64,000 nucleotides of DNA from HK1 sp965221725. Lineage in GTDB: Bacteria; Pseudomonadota; Gammaproteobacteria; HK1. Within the stretch, counting starts at the first letter, position 1. Every line of letters starts with the position of its first letter. The stretch lies in the NCBI GenBank assembly GCA_965221725.1, contig OZ244909.1:3782001-3846000 (forward strand). Direction: 5' to 3'. Below, piece by piece: positions 37,010 to 45,711 of this stretch. The translations under genes were made by a program, and so were the position numbers. Under the pieces are notes generated by a model. The model ran no database searches. It was not told the origin of the DNA and worked only from the letters and a program-made list of their open reading frames with translations.

Positions 37010-38305
37010 TCAACCATCGGGCGGCGCCCCGGCGTAGATGCGCACGGCTTCACGCGGGACCATCGCTCGCACCGTGCTGCCCGTCGCCAAGTCGAATCGC
37101 CGCACCTGGGCGATGGGCAGGTCCACTCTCAGGCGCTCGCCGGTGCCGGCGAGTTCGACGCGGGCGAACGAGCCGAGGAACTCGATGTACTCGACCGTCG
37201 CGTCGACGGTGCCGCCATCGCGGTTCGCGATCCCGGCGTTGCGCGCTTCTTCGGCCCCTCCTGCCCGTCCGGGGCCGCGGGGGGCTCCGGTGTTCCCGGT
37301 GGTTCCGCTCTCCCCGATGTCTTCGACATCCCCGACGGCACCGGCATCCCCGACGGCACCGGCATCTCCGACATCTCCGACGGCACCGACGTCTCCGGCA
37401 TCCCCGACATCTCCGACGCTCAGAAGCACGATATCTTCGGGTCGGATCGCGGCGGTGATCCGCTCGCCGCGGGAGTGGCCGGAGGTGTCGCAGGTGAGGA
37501 CGAGTGCTCCGGTCCTGATCTCACCGTCCCCGGCGGCGCCCTCTCGCGTGACTTCGGCGGCCAGGAAGTTCATCGTGCCGATGAAGTCCGCAACGAATAC
37601 GCTCGCCGGGTCGCGGTAGATCTCGACCGGAGAGCCGACCTGCTCGATCACGCCGTGGTTCATGACCACGATGCGGTCCGCCATGGTCAGCGCTTCTTCC
37701 TGATCGTGGGTGACCATGATGGTGGTGATGCCGAGCCGGCGCTGCAGGGCCTTCACCTCGTGGCGCAGGCGCGCCCGCACCTTGGCGTCGAGGGCCGAGA
37801 GCGGCTCGTCGAGCAGCAGCAGGCCGGGCGACATCGCAATGGCACGCGCGAGCGCGATGCGCTGCTGTTGTCCGCCGGAGAGCTGCGCGGGGTACTTGTC
37901 GCCCTGATCGGGAAGCCCGACGAGGGCGAGCAGCTCCCGCACCCGGCTCCGCACCTCCTCGCGTGGGCGCCCCCGGCTCTCCAGGCCGTAGGCGACATTG
38001 CGCGCCACGGTCATGTTCGGGAACAGGGCATAGGACTGGAACACGATGCCGAAATCGCGCTCCGACGGGGGGAGGGCCGAGATGTCGGCGTCCGCCTGCT
38101 CGATGGTGCCCGCGGTCTGGATGTCGAGCCCCGCGATGGCCCGCAGCAGGGTGGTCTTGCCGCAACCGGAGGGGCCGAGAAAGCAGACGAATTCGCCGTG
38201 CGGAACGTCGAGCGAGATGTCGGCAAGCGCGGTGAACTCGCCGAACTTCTTCGTCAGGCGCCTGATTCGCAGGTAGGAATCGCTCGCTGAAGGGTTCGAA
38301 GGCAT
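37010..38305 (-). CDS. aepV: 2-Aminoethylphosphonate-type ABC ATPase (AepV/PhnT2-like) with repeat insertion
   Basis: 431 residues from ATG 38305 (an alternative upstream start adds 18). The ATPase core is complete: GPSGCGKTT, FQSYALFPNMT, LSGGQQQRIALARA, LLLLDEPLSALDAK, VTHDQEEA. The C-terminal TOBE region is split by ~65 residues of Gly/Asp/Val/Ala-rich repeat (VGDVGDAGDVGAVGDV and onward), after which the family sequence resumes at ATVEYIEFLGSFARVEL. The insert is in frame and lies in a loop away from the nucleotide site, so function may be kept. Confidence 0.8.
   Translation of the reverse strand: MPSNPSASDSYLRIRRLTKKFGEFTALADISLDVPHGEFVCFLGPSGCGKTTLLRAIAGLDIQTAGTIEQADADISALPPSERDFGIVFQSYALFPNMTVARNVAYGLESRGRPREEVRSRVRELLALVGLPDQGDKYPAQLSGGQQQRIALARAIAMSPGLLLLDEPLSALDAKVRARLRHEVKALQRRLGITTIMVTHDQEEALTMADRIVVMNHGVIEQVGSPVEIYRDPASVFVADFIGTMNFLAAEVTREGAAGDGEIRTGALVLTCDTSGHSRGERITAAIRPEDIVLLSVGDVGDAGDVGAVGDVGDAGAVGDAGAVGDVEDIGESGTTGNTGAPRGPGRAGGAEEARNAGIANRDGGTVDATVEYIEFLGSFARVELAGTGERLRVDLPIAQVRRFDLATGSTVRAMVPREAVRIYAGAPPDG
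37311..37418. repeat. Nine-base tandem repeat inside aepV, about 12 units
   Basis: Units such as TCCCCGACG, GCACCGGCA and TCTCCGACA follow each other in phase with the codons, giving the Gly-Asp-Val type repeat in the ATPase. The period and the ATCCCCG core resemble the repeat at 3644-3715. Confidence 0.8.
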
Positions 38306-38398
38306 GGATCGCGTGGGGTTACCGATGCCGGTCACCGAAGCACTTCTCCCACCGCGCATGGCCGCGGGACTTCAGCCCCGCGGCCATGCATGCAGATG

Positions 38399-39430
38399 CT
38401 ACCTCGCCTCCGACTTCGAATCGTACCGCGCCTGCCACTCGGCGAGGATGCGCTTGCGGTTGTTCGCCGCCCACTCGAAGTCGTTGTCGATCATTCCCTC
38501 CAGGATGCCTTCCGGGAAGTGCTCCACCGGCTTCGCGAACTCCGCAATGGCGACCACCGCGTAGCCCTCGTTGTACATCATGTTCGCCTTCTCGCCGACC
38601 GACCAGTCGACCAGGGTCTGCGCCGCCTCCAGGTTCTCCGTGCCCTTCACGATGGCAGTGGCCTCCATGTCCCAGCCGATGCCTTCGGACGGGACGATGA
38701 TGTCGATCGGCGCGCCGTCCGCCTTCGACTTCGCGCCGCGGAACGCGAACGAGATGCCGATCGGGACCTCGCCGCGGGCGGCCTGCTTGCAGGGCTTGGA
38801 ACCGGAATGGGTGTAGTGGCTGATGTTCTCGTGCAGTGCGTCCATGAACTGCCAGCCGCCCTCCTCACCGAATATCTGCAGCCAGCTTGAGACGTCGAGG
38901 AAGCCGGTGCCGGACGAATTCGGGTTGGGCATCGCCACGTGGCCCTTGTACTCGGGTTTGGTGAGGTCCTTCCACGAGGTCGGGGTGGCGAATCCGTGCT
39001 TGCCCTGCTCCACCGTGTTCACGCAGATCGAGGCCACCCACGCGTCCATGCCGGTCCACGCCGGCGGGTCGTCCCGGTCGACGAATTTCGGGTCCAGCCG
39101 CTCGACGCCCTTCGGCCGGTAGGGGTGCAGCATGCCTTCGGACTTCATGAGCAGGAGGCTCGTCGCGGCCAGGCCCCAGATGACGTCGGCCCTGGGGTTG
39201 TTCTTCTCCGCCAGCAGCTTCGCGGTGATGATGCCGGTGGAGTCGCGGACCCACTTGATCTCGATGTCGGGGTGGTCCTCGTTGAAGCGTGCGGCGTACT
39301 TCTTGAGGTCCTCGGCCTCGACCGCGGTGTACACGGTGAGGGTGGTGGCGGGCGTTGCGGCCGAGGCGGCCAGCAGGCCGGCGGCGGTCACGGCGGCCGC
39401 AACGCCGCGGAAGAGGGCTGCGAGTTGCAT
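38399..39430 (-). CDS. aepX: 2-Aminoethylphosphonate-type periplasmic binding protein (AepX/PhnS2-like)
   Basis: 343 residues from ATG 39430, with AGGAGA upstream and a signal peptide ending near AASAATPA. The sequence (LTVYTAVEAEDLKKYAARFN, WVRDSTGIITAKLLAEKNNP, SWLQIFGEEGGWQFMDALH) matches the binding proteins assigned to 2-aminoethylphosphonate uptake, a branch of the iron-binding FbpA group. It heads the minus-strand order aepX-aepV-aepW. Distinction from an Fe(III)-binding protein rests on overall similarity as I recall it and on the phosphonate neighbours. Confidence 0.78.
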   Translation of the reverse strand: MQLAALFRGVAAAVTAAGLLAASAATPATTLTVYTAVEAEDLKKYAARFNEDHPDIEIKWVRDSTGIITAKLLAEKNNPRADVIWGLAATSLLLMKSEGMLHPYRPKGVERLDPKFVDRDDPPAWTGMDAWVASICVNTVEQGKHGFATPTSWKDLTKPEYKGHVAMPNPNSSGTGFLDVSSWLQIFGEEGGWQFMDALHENISHYTHSGSKPCKQAARGEVPIGISFAFRGAKSKADGAPIDIIVPSEGIGWDMEATAIVKGTENLEAAQTLVDWSVGEKANMMYNEGYAVVAIAEFAKPVEHFPEGILEGMIDNDFEWAANNRKRILAEWQARYDSKSEAR

Positions 39431-39600
39431 CGGGATTCTCTCCTGTGGATTGAAATCGCTGAGGTCGGAGCCATGCGCCGGCCGGCCGTGCGGCCCGAGC
39501 CGCCGAATGCCCGCCCGACCAGGGGCCTCCAAAGATAAGGGGATCGGGTCGAGAAGTGAAATTGAGAAGTGAAACAGGGGCGAATGGAGGGCGCGGCTCC

Positions 39601-40416
39601 TCAGATGATGGCGTAGCGAATCTTCGCCGATACCCACTCGCTGACGATGACCGTCGCGATGATCACGAGCAGGATCATCGAAACTTCGGTCCAGGCGAGA
39701 CTCATGATCGAGGCGTTGAGCTGCAGCCCGATTCCGCCCGCGCCGACCAGACCGAGCACCGTGGACTCGCGGATGTTGATGTCCCAGCGGAAGACCGAAA
39801 TGCCCGCGAACGCCGGCAGCACCTGGGGCACGATGCCGTAGGCCACGACCTGCGGCTTAGCGGCACCGGTTGCAGTGACCGCCTCCACCTGGGTGTGATC
39901 GATCTCCTCGATGGCCTCGTAGAGCAGCTTTCCGCAGAAGCCGATGGAGCGCAGCCCGATGGCGATGATGCCGGCGAGCACCCCGGGCCCGACGATGGTG
40001 ACCAGCATCAGCGCCCAGATGAGCGAGTTGATGGAGCGCGAAGCGACGATGACGAACAGCGCCACCGGACGTACGAGGGCGCGGCTGGGGGTGGTGTTGC
40101 GGGCGGCGCAGTAGGCGGTGGGGACCGCGAGGATGATGGCGAGCAGCGTGCCGAGGGTGGCGATGTTGATGGTGTCCCAGACCGCGAGCCACAGATGCGA
40201 CATGTAGGAGAGCTTGGGGGGGATCATGCGCTCGCCGAGATCGGCGGCCTGCCGGGGGGCGTCGGTGACGAACATCCAGATGGTCTTTTCCGAAATGAGC
40301 TGCCAGCAGGCCACGAACACGGCGACGCAGGCGAGCCAGCCGCCCCAGATCACGAGCGCAAGGCGGGGGGTGCGCCGCCGCCACCCCTTCGTGCCCGCCC
40401 GTTCGCTGATCGGCAT
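39601..40416 (-). CDS. phnE: Phosphonate ABC transporter permease PhnE (second of pair)
   Basis: 271 residues from ATG 40416, overlapping the stop of the upstream phnE by one base (TAATG). The PhnE pattern is clear: IASRSINSLIWALMLVTIVG-like segment, YEAIEEIDHTQVEAVTATGA coupling loop, and STVLGLVGAGGIGLQLNASI near the end. It pairs with the other PhnE to form the membrane channel of the phnDCEE importer. Confidence 0.9.
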   Translation of the reverse strand: MPISERAGTKGWRRRTPRLALVIWGGWLACVAVFVACWQLISEKTIWMFVTDAPRQAADLGERMIPPKLSYMSHLWLAVWDTINIATLGTLLAIILAVPTAYCAARNTTPSRALVRPVALFVIVASRSINSLIWALMLVTIVGPGVLAGIIAIGLRSIGFCGKLLYEAIEEIDHTQVEAVTATGAAKPQVVAYGIVPQVLPAFAGISVFRWDINIRESTVLGLVGAGGIGLQLNASIMSLAWTEVSMILLVIIATVIVSEWVSAKIRYAII

Positions 40417-41222
40417 TACTGCACCCGCCTGCGAATGAAGCCCGAGGTGTATTCGGCCACCATCACGATGGCGATGATCACCAGCAGGATGGCCGCCGCG
40501 GAGTCGAACTCGTAGCGATCGAACGCGGTGTTGAGCGTCGCGCCGATGCCGCCCCCGCCCACGATGCCCACCACCGCCGACTCGCGGAAGTTGATGTCCA
40601 GCCGGTAGAGCCCGAGGCCGATCATCCGCGGCATCACCTGTGGCTGCACCGCGTAGTTGAGCCACTGGAACCAGCTCGCCCCGGTCGCCCGCACCGCTTC
40701 GGCCGGCACCGGGTCCATGTCCTCGATGTCCTCGGCCAGCAGCTTTCCGTAGAAGCCCACGGTGGCGACGGAGAGGGTGACGAAGCCCGCGAAGGGGCCG
40801 AACCCGAACAGTTTGACGAAGAAGATGGCCAGGATGATCTCCTGAAAGCTGCGCGACACGGCCAGGATGCCGCGGCACAGGTAGTAGACCGGGGCCGGCG
40901 CCAGGTTGCGCGCCGCTCCGAGCCCGACGGGGATGGAGATCAGGATTCCGATCACCGTCGAGGTCACCGTCATCCACAGGCTCTCGTAGATGCCGTCGAC
41001 GATCTCGGCCCAGCGCGACGCGAAATCGGGCGGGAAGAAGGCGGCGATGAACTGCCGCCCGCGCGGCAGCCCGTCGATGACCCGGCCCCAGTCCACCTCC
41101 AGGGTGCCCAGGGCCGCCGCGAGGTAGGCGGCGACGCCGATGCCGATGGCCCAGCGCCACCGCGGGTTCGCGATGAACGGCGGCTTGCTCCAGGTTCTGC
41201 GGGTGGCGACGGCGGTGGTCAT
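40416..41222 (-). CDS. phnE: Phosphonate ABC transporter permease PhnE (first of pair)
   Basis: 268 residues from ATG 41222. Features include VSRSFQEIILAIFFVKLFGF, the coupling loop EDIEDMDPVPAEAVRATGAS and ESAVVGIVGGGGIGATLNTA, all typical of PhnE. Its stop overlaps the next phnE start. A 190-base inverted-repeat element separates it from phnC upstream, possibly weakening read-through. Confidence 0.9.
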   Translation of the reverse strand: MTTAVATRRTWSKPPFIANPRWRWAIGIGVAAYLAAALGTLEVDWGRVIDGLPRGRQFIAAFFPPDFASRWAEIVDGIYESLWMTVTSTVIGILISIPVGLGAARNLAPAPVYYLCRGILAVSRSFQEIILAIFFVKLFGFGPFAGFVTLSVATVGFYGKLLAEDIEDMDPVPAEAVRATGASWFQWLNYAVQPQVMPRMIGLGLYRLDINFRESAVVGIVGGGGIGATLNTAFDRYEFDSAAAILLVIIAIVMVAEYTSGFIRRRVQ

Positions 41223-41240
41223 GGTCGGCCCGGTGCGGTC

Positions 41241-41430
41241 AGCCCGGAAATTTCACCGCTTCACGGCTGCGGGCACGGATCCGACCGCTTTCGCCGCGTT
41301 GAATGTGACATGGGGCGGCCAGGGTGCTCGACGTACCTGCGGGTACGCCTGCGCGCCCTGACTCGCGTTCGCCTTGCGAAACCAGCCATCTCCGCCCCCT
41401 CGCTTCGCGAATCGGTGAAATTTCCGGGCT
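41241..41430. repeat. 190-base element with 18-base perfect inverted ends between phnC and phnE
   Basis: AGCCCGGAAATTTCACCG at 41241-41258 is repeated as its exact complement at 41413-41430, and similarity continues a few bases inward. Inside is non-coding. It fills almost the whole gap between phnC and phnE. The size and ends resemble a miniature inverted-repeat element or a folded interspersed palindrome. A related palindrome built on AGCCCGGAAA lies at 46733-46751. Confidence 0.75.
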
Positions 41431-41433
41431 CAC

Positions 41434-42282
41434 TCAGGTCATGCCGGCCATGCGGTCGCGGTCGATCTCCGGCCCCGCGTGATCCGCGAGCGGCTCGCCG
41501 CCTTGCGGGTCGTCATCGTCCACCTTGCGGATCGTCGCCTCCCAGTCCTCCTCGCCGTAGATCCGGGTCAGCACGTCGGCGGTCAGGCCGTCGGGCGGGC
41601 CGTCGTACACGATGCGCCCCTCCTGAAGGCCCACGATGCGTTCGGCGAACATCTGCGCCAGCATCACGTCGTGGATGTTGACGATCGCGGACAGCCTGCG
41701 CTCGGCGCACAGTTCGCAGATCAGGCGCATGATCTGGCGCGAGGTCTTCGGGTCGAGCGACGCCGTCGGTTCGTCGACCAGCAGCAGGTCCGGATTCTGG
41801 ACCAGCGCCCGACAGATGCCGACCCGCTGGCGCTGACCGCCGGAGAGCGCATCGGCGCGCTTGTCCACCAGATGATCGAGACCGACCCGTTCCAGCAGCC
41901 GAAATGCCTCGTCGATGTCGGGCTGGGGGAACCAGCGAAACCAGCTCCGCCAGAACCCCACATACCCGAGGCGGCCGGAGAGCACGTTCTCCATCACCGT
42001 CAGCCGCTCGACCAGCGCGTACTCCTGAAAGATCATGCCCATGCGTCGGCGGGCGTGCCGAAGCGGGCGCTGGCCGAGACGGGTGAGTTCCAGATCGTTC
42101 AGGAACACGCGCCCCGATGTCGGCTCGACGAGCCGGTTGACGCAGCGGATCAGCGTGGATTTGCCGGCCCCGGAGGGTCCGATCAGGGCCATGACCTGCT
42201 CGTTGGGCACCTCGAGCCGGATGCCCTGCAGCGCGAGGTCACCCGTCGGGTAACGCTTCACCAGGTCGTCGATCCTCAGCAT
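41434..42282 (-). CDS. phnC: Phosphonate ABC transporter ATPase PhnC
   Basis: 282 residues from ATG 42282. Walker A GPSGAGKST, Q-loop FQEYALVERLT, signature LSGGQRQRVGICRA, Walker B LLLVDEPTASLDPK and the H-loop NIHD are present. RLTVMENVLSGRLGYVGFWR is typical of PhnC. It energises the PhnE pair encoded downstream. The C-terminus has an acidic tail (KVDDDDPQGGEPLADHAG). Confidence 0.9.
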   Translation of the reverse strand: MLRIDDLVKRYPTGDLALQGIRLEVPNEQVMALIGPSGAGKSTLIRCVNRLVEPTSGRVFLNDLELTRLGQRPLRHARRRMGMIFQEYALVERLTVMENVLSGRLGYVGFWRSWFRWFPQPDIDEAFRLLERVGLDHLVDKRADALSGGQRQRVGICRALVQNPDLLLVDEPTASLDPKTSRQIMRLICELCAERRLSAIVNIHDVMLAQMFAERIVGLQEGRIVYDGPPDGLTADVLTRIYGEEDWEATIRKVDDDDPQGGEPLADHAGPEIDRDRMAGMT

Positions 42283-42327
42283 CGATGCTCCCGTCGGGAC
42301 GCCGGGCGCGACGCCATGAATCAGCCG

Positions 42328-43314
42328 TTACTTGCAGCCGTAGCTGACGCCGTTGGCACTGTCGATCTTGCGGATGATGTCCCAGTCCTGCTTGTGGTAG
42401 ATGGCGACGAACTTGCCTTCCTTCTTGAACTCGGCCTGGAGATCCGACCCCTCCCACGGAAATGTGAAGAACGCCTGCTTGATCTTGGCGACGACCGCGG
42501 GATGCAGATTGTGGGCGTGGCCATAGCCGGTGGTGGGGAAGGTCTGGGATTTGTAGATCGAGCGGATCTTCGCCGGGTCCACCACCTCGCGCGCGATCAT
42601 CCGGTTCAGCACCGAGTTGGCGACCGCCGCCGCCTCGTAGTCCTGGTTGGCGACGCCGAGCACCGAGTTGTCGTGCTTGCCGGAGAACGCGGCCTCGAAG
42701 TCGGTATCGGCGACCAGCCCGAACTCGGACTTGAGGATCGCGGAGGGGGCCTTGAATCCCGAGTTCGAGGTCGGCGAGGTGAACGCGAGTGACCGCCCCT
42801 TCAGATCGGCGGGGGAGGAGATCGGACTGTCGGCGGGGACGATGATCTCCATCTCGTAGCCGAACGATCCGTCTTCCGAGGCCATCATCGCGAACGGCAC
42901 GAAGCCCGCGCAGGCCACCGCAATCGGGTTGCCGCCGGTGTTCACCCCGGCGACGTGCAGGCGGCCCGAGCGCATGGCTTCGTACTGGGCCGCATAGGAC
43001 TGCACCGGAAAGAACACCACCTTCTTTCCCGTGACCTGCGCCATGTGCTGGATGAAGCCGTCCCAGACCTTCTGGTAGACGGCCGGATCCTCGACCGGCG
43101 TGTAGGAGAAGATGATGGTATCGGGGTCGACCCACTCGTCCTCGTTCAGCGGCAGGTCGGCGGTCAGATTGCTGTCGCGATCGCAGTAGCGCTCGTCGAG
43201 AAAGCTGCGGGGACACTCCTCGGCGGCGCGGGCCGGGGTGGGCGCAATCATCAGCGCCGACCACACCAGCGCTACCGCCGTCAGCACAATTGGTGTGAAC
43301 CTGGTATTCGACAT
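42328..43314 (-). CDS. phnD: Phosphonate-binding periplasmic protein PhnD
   Basis: 328 residues from ATG 43314, with GGAGAG ten bases upstream. A signal peptide ends at ARAAEEC. The PhnD/SsuA-like core shows IIFSYTPVEDPAVYQKVWDG, FFPVQSYAAQYEAMRSGRLH and FTSPTSNSGFKAPSAIL, the phosphonate-binding Ser/Thr loop. It ends with KQDWDIIRKIDSANGVSYGCK. It is first in the phnD-phnC-phnE-phnE order. Confidence 0.9.
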   Translation of the reverse strand: MSNTRFTPIVLTAVALVWSALMIAPTPARAAEECPRSFLDERYCDRDSNLTADLPLNEDEWVDPDTIIFSYTPVEDPAVYQKVWDGFIQHMAQVTGKKVVFFPVQSYAAQYEAMRSGRLHVAGVNTGGNPIAVACAGFVPFAMMASEDGSFGYEMEIIVPADSPISSPADLKGRSLAFTSPTSNSGFKAPSAILKSEFGLVADTDFEAAFSGKHDNSVLGVANQDYEAAAVANSVLNRMIAREVVDPAKIRSIYKSQTFPTTGYGHAHNLHPAVVAKIKQAFFTFPWEGSDLQAEFKKEGKFVAIYHKQDWDIIRKIDSANGVSYGCK

Positions 43315-43503
43315 TGGCTTGCTCTCCTCGGTGGATTCTTTCCGCGGTGGTTGGCGGGCCCGGACCGGAGCCGCACGGTAGCTGCGGCTCACGAAGCCGA
43401 TTGTGACACCATCCATCGCCGCCGTGTTACGAGAATGCCGTGTTGCAGGAACCAGGGGGAATCTCGTCGTTGCGAGAAGGCGGACGCCCTCGAGTGCCGG
43501 CTG

Positions 43504-43527
43504 CCCCTACCCCTACCCCTACCCCTA
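43504..43527. repeat. Four CCCCTA hexamers
   Basis: CCCCTA is repeated four times without change, followed by CCCT, just after the stop codon of the alcohol dehydrogenase gene. On the coding strand this is a G-rich (TAGGGG)n run that could form a G-quadruplex in the mRNA tail. Confidence 0.85.
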
Positions 43528-43530
43528 CCC

Positions 43531-44625
43531 TCAGGGCACGATGGCCGCGCGCAGCACCCGGTGGTTGGCGGCTTTCTCGAACGCCTCGTCAAGCTGATCC
43601 AGGCTGAAACGCGAATCCACGATCTCGGCGAACGGAAACCGGTCGCGGTTGGCCATCACGAAGTCGAGCGCCTGGACGAGGTGGCGCGGATGGTAGTTGT
43701 GGATGCCCTTCAGGGTGATCCACTTGCGGATCAGGTCGTGGCCGTCCAGCTGGAAGGACGAGCCGGGGTTGATCACCCCCGCCAGCACGTAGCGTCCGCC
43801 GATGCGCAGCATGCGCACCCCGGCCGGCACCACCGAGGACACGCCGCACACCTCCAGCACCACGTCCGGCCCGTCCGGAGGTGATGCGTCGCGTACCGCC
43901 GCCACCAGCGCGTCTTCGCTCATCGCGCCCGGGTCGAGGGTGAGATCGGCTCCGAACCGCTCGGCCGTCCGCCGCCGATCGGGCACCGCATCAAGCCCGA
44001 TGACCCGCGCTGCCCCCCGGGACCTGGCAATGGCGCAGCCGTAGATCCCCAGCAGCCCCAGGCCCTGCACCACCACCGTCTCGCCCACCCCGATGGCGGC
44101 CGCCTCGGTGACCGAGATCATGGTGGCGACACCGCAGTTGAGCGGGGTCGCCTCCTCGTCGGGGAGTGCGTCGGGGAGCTTCAGGATGCCAGTACCGGGG
44201 AGGATGTAGCAGTAGTCGGCGAAGCCCCCCAGGAAGTGGGGGTCGTCGTCCACGTGGTCGTGGCCGTACTTGCGAAGCCCTGGTGCCTTCTGGGGCATGT
44301 CGTGCACGTCGCGGTAGTACGAGGGCCCGTCGGCGAAGTACTCGGTCCAGGTGATACGGTCGCCGACGGTGAGGGGAGCGCCGCGCAGATCCTCCCGGAT
44401 CCCGTCGCCCAGTTGCTCGATGACCCCGATGATCTCGTGGCCGAGGATGCCGGGGCATGGATTGGGGCGGCGGCCCTCGTAGGAGTGGATGTCCGACCGG
44501 CAGATGGTGGACATCGTGATCCGTACCAGCACCTCGCCCGCGCGGGCGTCGCGCACCGGATACTCGCGCACCTCGAACGGCGCGTTCGGTGCGGGGTAGA
44601 CCACGGCGCGGCCGGTTCTGCTCAT
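43531..44625 (-). CDS. Phosphonate-associated zinc alcohol dehydrogenase
   Basis: 364 residues from ATG 44625, with AAGGAG upstream. A medium-chain dehydrogenase: catalytic zinc ligands in TICRSDIHSYEG and PGILGHEIIGVIEQ, and the NAD-binding VVVQGLGLLGIYGCAIARS. The usual four-Cys structural zinc site is absent, its place being taken by a charged loop (YGHDHVDDDPHF). Similar proteins are grouped as phosphonate-catabolism-associated alcohol dehydrogenases. It lies between two phn transport operons. Its substrate is not known. Confidence 0.82.
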   Translation of the reverse strand: MSRTGRAVVYPAPNAPFEVREYPVRDARAGEVLVRITMSTICRSDIHSYEGRRPNPCPGILGHEIIGVIEQLGDGIREDLRGAPLTVGDRITWTEYFADGPSYYRDVHDMPQKAPGLRKYGHDHVDDDPHFLGGFADYCYILPGTGILKLPDALPDEEATPLNCGVATMISVTEAAAIGVGETVVVQGLGLLGIYGCAIARSRGAARVIGLDAVPDRRRTAERFGADLTLDPGAMSEDALVAAVRDASPPDGPDVVLEVCGVSSVVPAGVRMLRIGGRYVLAGVINPGSSFQLDGHDLIRKWITLKGIHNYHPRHLVQALDFVMANRDRFPFAEIVDSRFSLDQLDEAFEKAANHRVLRAAIVP

Positions 44626-44822
44626 GAATTTCTCCTTGGTGTCGGGCTTCGCCCAATCAGGGGCGGGGTTGCGGCGCCGAGGGCCGACAGCATCGGCTGC
44701 CGAATGCGCACCACGATTTCCCGCAAGCAGTGTGCATGAACCCTGCGCAGGTGAGAATCAAGAGGAAACTCGCGGGCCGGAAGGTTCGCACGTTCGGCAT
44801 CGGACGCGGGGCGACTCGGCAT

Positions 44823-45671
44823 TCACTTCATCTTCATTACCCGAGCGCGGGCGTAGGCGGAGACCACTTCGGAGACCAGCACCAACATCACGATGGACAG
44901 GATGATCGCGGCCACCCGCTCGGTCTCGATCTGCAGCACTGCACGTTTCAGGTACCAGCCCATGCCCCCCGCGCCCACGAACCCCACTACCGTGGCGGCG
45001 CGAAACGCCACGTCCCAGGTGTAGATGCCGATGCCGGTGAAGGCCACGCGCACCTGGGGGAACACGCCGAACACCATGACCTGGAAGAGATTGGCGCCCG
45101 TCGCCCGCATGGCTTCGACCGGACCCATGTCGATGGCCTCGATCTCCTCGGCGAACAGCTTGCCGGCGAAACCCGCGCAGAAGAACGTGAGCGCCAGCAC
45201 CCCGGGCAGCATGCCGAAGCCTAGGATGCTCACGAACAGGATGGCCCAGATCATCTCGTGCACGGCGCGAAAGCCCATCGTGAGCAGGCGGGCCACCGGG
45301 TAGACGAAGCGCCGGCTCGGGGTCATGTTGAACGCCCCGAACCAGCCGAGCGGGATCGACATCGCCAGTCCGAACAGGGCGCCGAGGTAGGCCATCTGGA
45401 TGGTCTCGACCACGTAGTCCAGGTAGTCGCGATCCATGATGTATTCGATGTCCGGCGGGTAGTAGCGGCTCGCGATCACCGAGACCATGCGGTGGAACAT
45501 GTCGGGGATGCGGGCGAGCGGGATGCCCAGGTAGTCCACGCTGAAGGCCAGGAAGCCGAGCACGGCGATCCAGGCCGCGTAGCCGTACAGAGAATCCGGG
45601 AATCGGTAGCGGCTCCAGCGGAGCTGGTGCGCCGCCGCACCCGGCGGGGTCGAAGGCATCCCGGCCGGCAT
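44823..45671 (-). CDS. phnE: Phosphonate ABC transporter permease PhnE (second operon, second of pair)
   Basis: 282 residues from ATG 45671; ATG 45656 is possible. PhnE features include FRAVHEMIWAILFVSILGFG, the coupling loop EEIEAIDMGPVEAMRATGAN and AATVVGFVGAGGMGWYLKRA. It follows the other phnE after ~40 bases and would form the membrane channel with it. It is the last gene of this phnDCEE-type set. Confidence 0.9.
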   Translation of the reverse strand: MPAGMPSTPPGAAAHQLRWSRYRFPDSLYGYAAWIAVLGFLAFSVDYLGIPLARIPDMFHRMVSVIASRYYPPDIEYIMDRDYLDYVVETIQMAYLGALFGLAMSIPLGWFGAFNMTPSRRFVYPVARLLTMGFRAVHEMIWAILFVSILGFGMLPGVLALTFFCAGFAGKLFAEEIEAIDMGPVEAMRATGANLFQVMVFGVFPQVRVAFTGIGIYTWDVAFRAATVVGFVGAGGMGWYLKRAVLQIETERVAAIILSIVMLVLVSEVVSAYARARVMKMK

Positions 45672-45711
45672 CACGGCCCGGCGCCCGTGCCGCGCTCGGG
45701 GCCCGGAGCCA

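Noticed and set aside
36314..38290. 658-codon plus-strand frame opposite aepV and aepW
   Set aside because: It is antisense to genes with complete motifs and contains no domain of its own.
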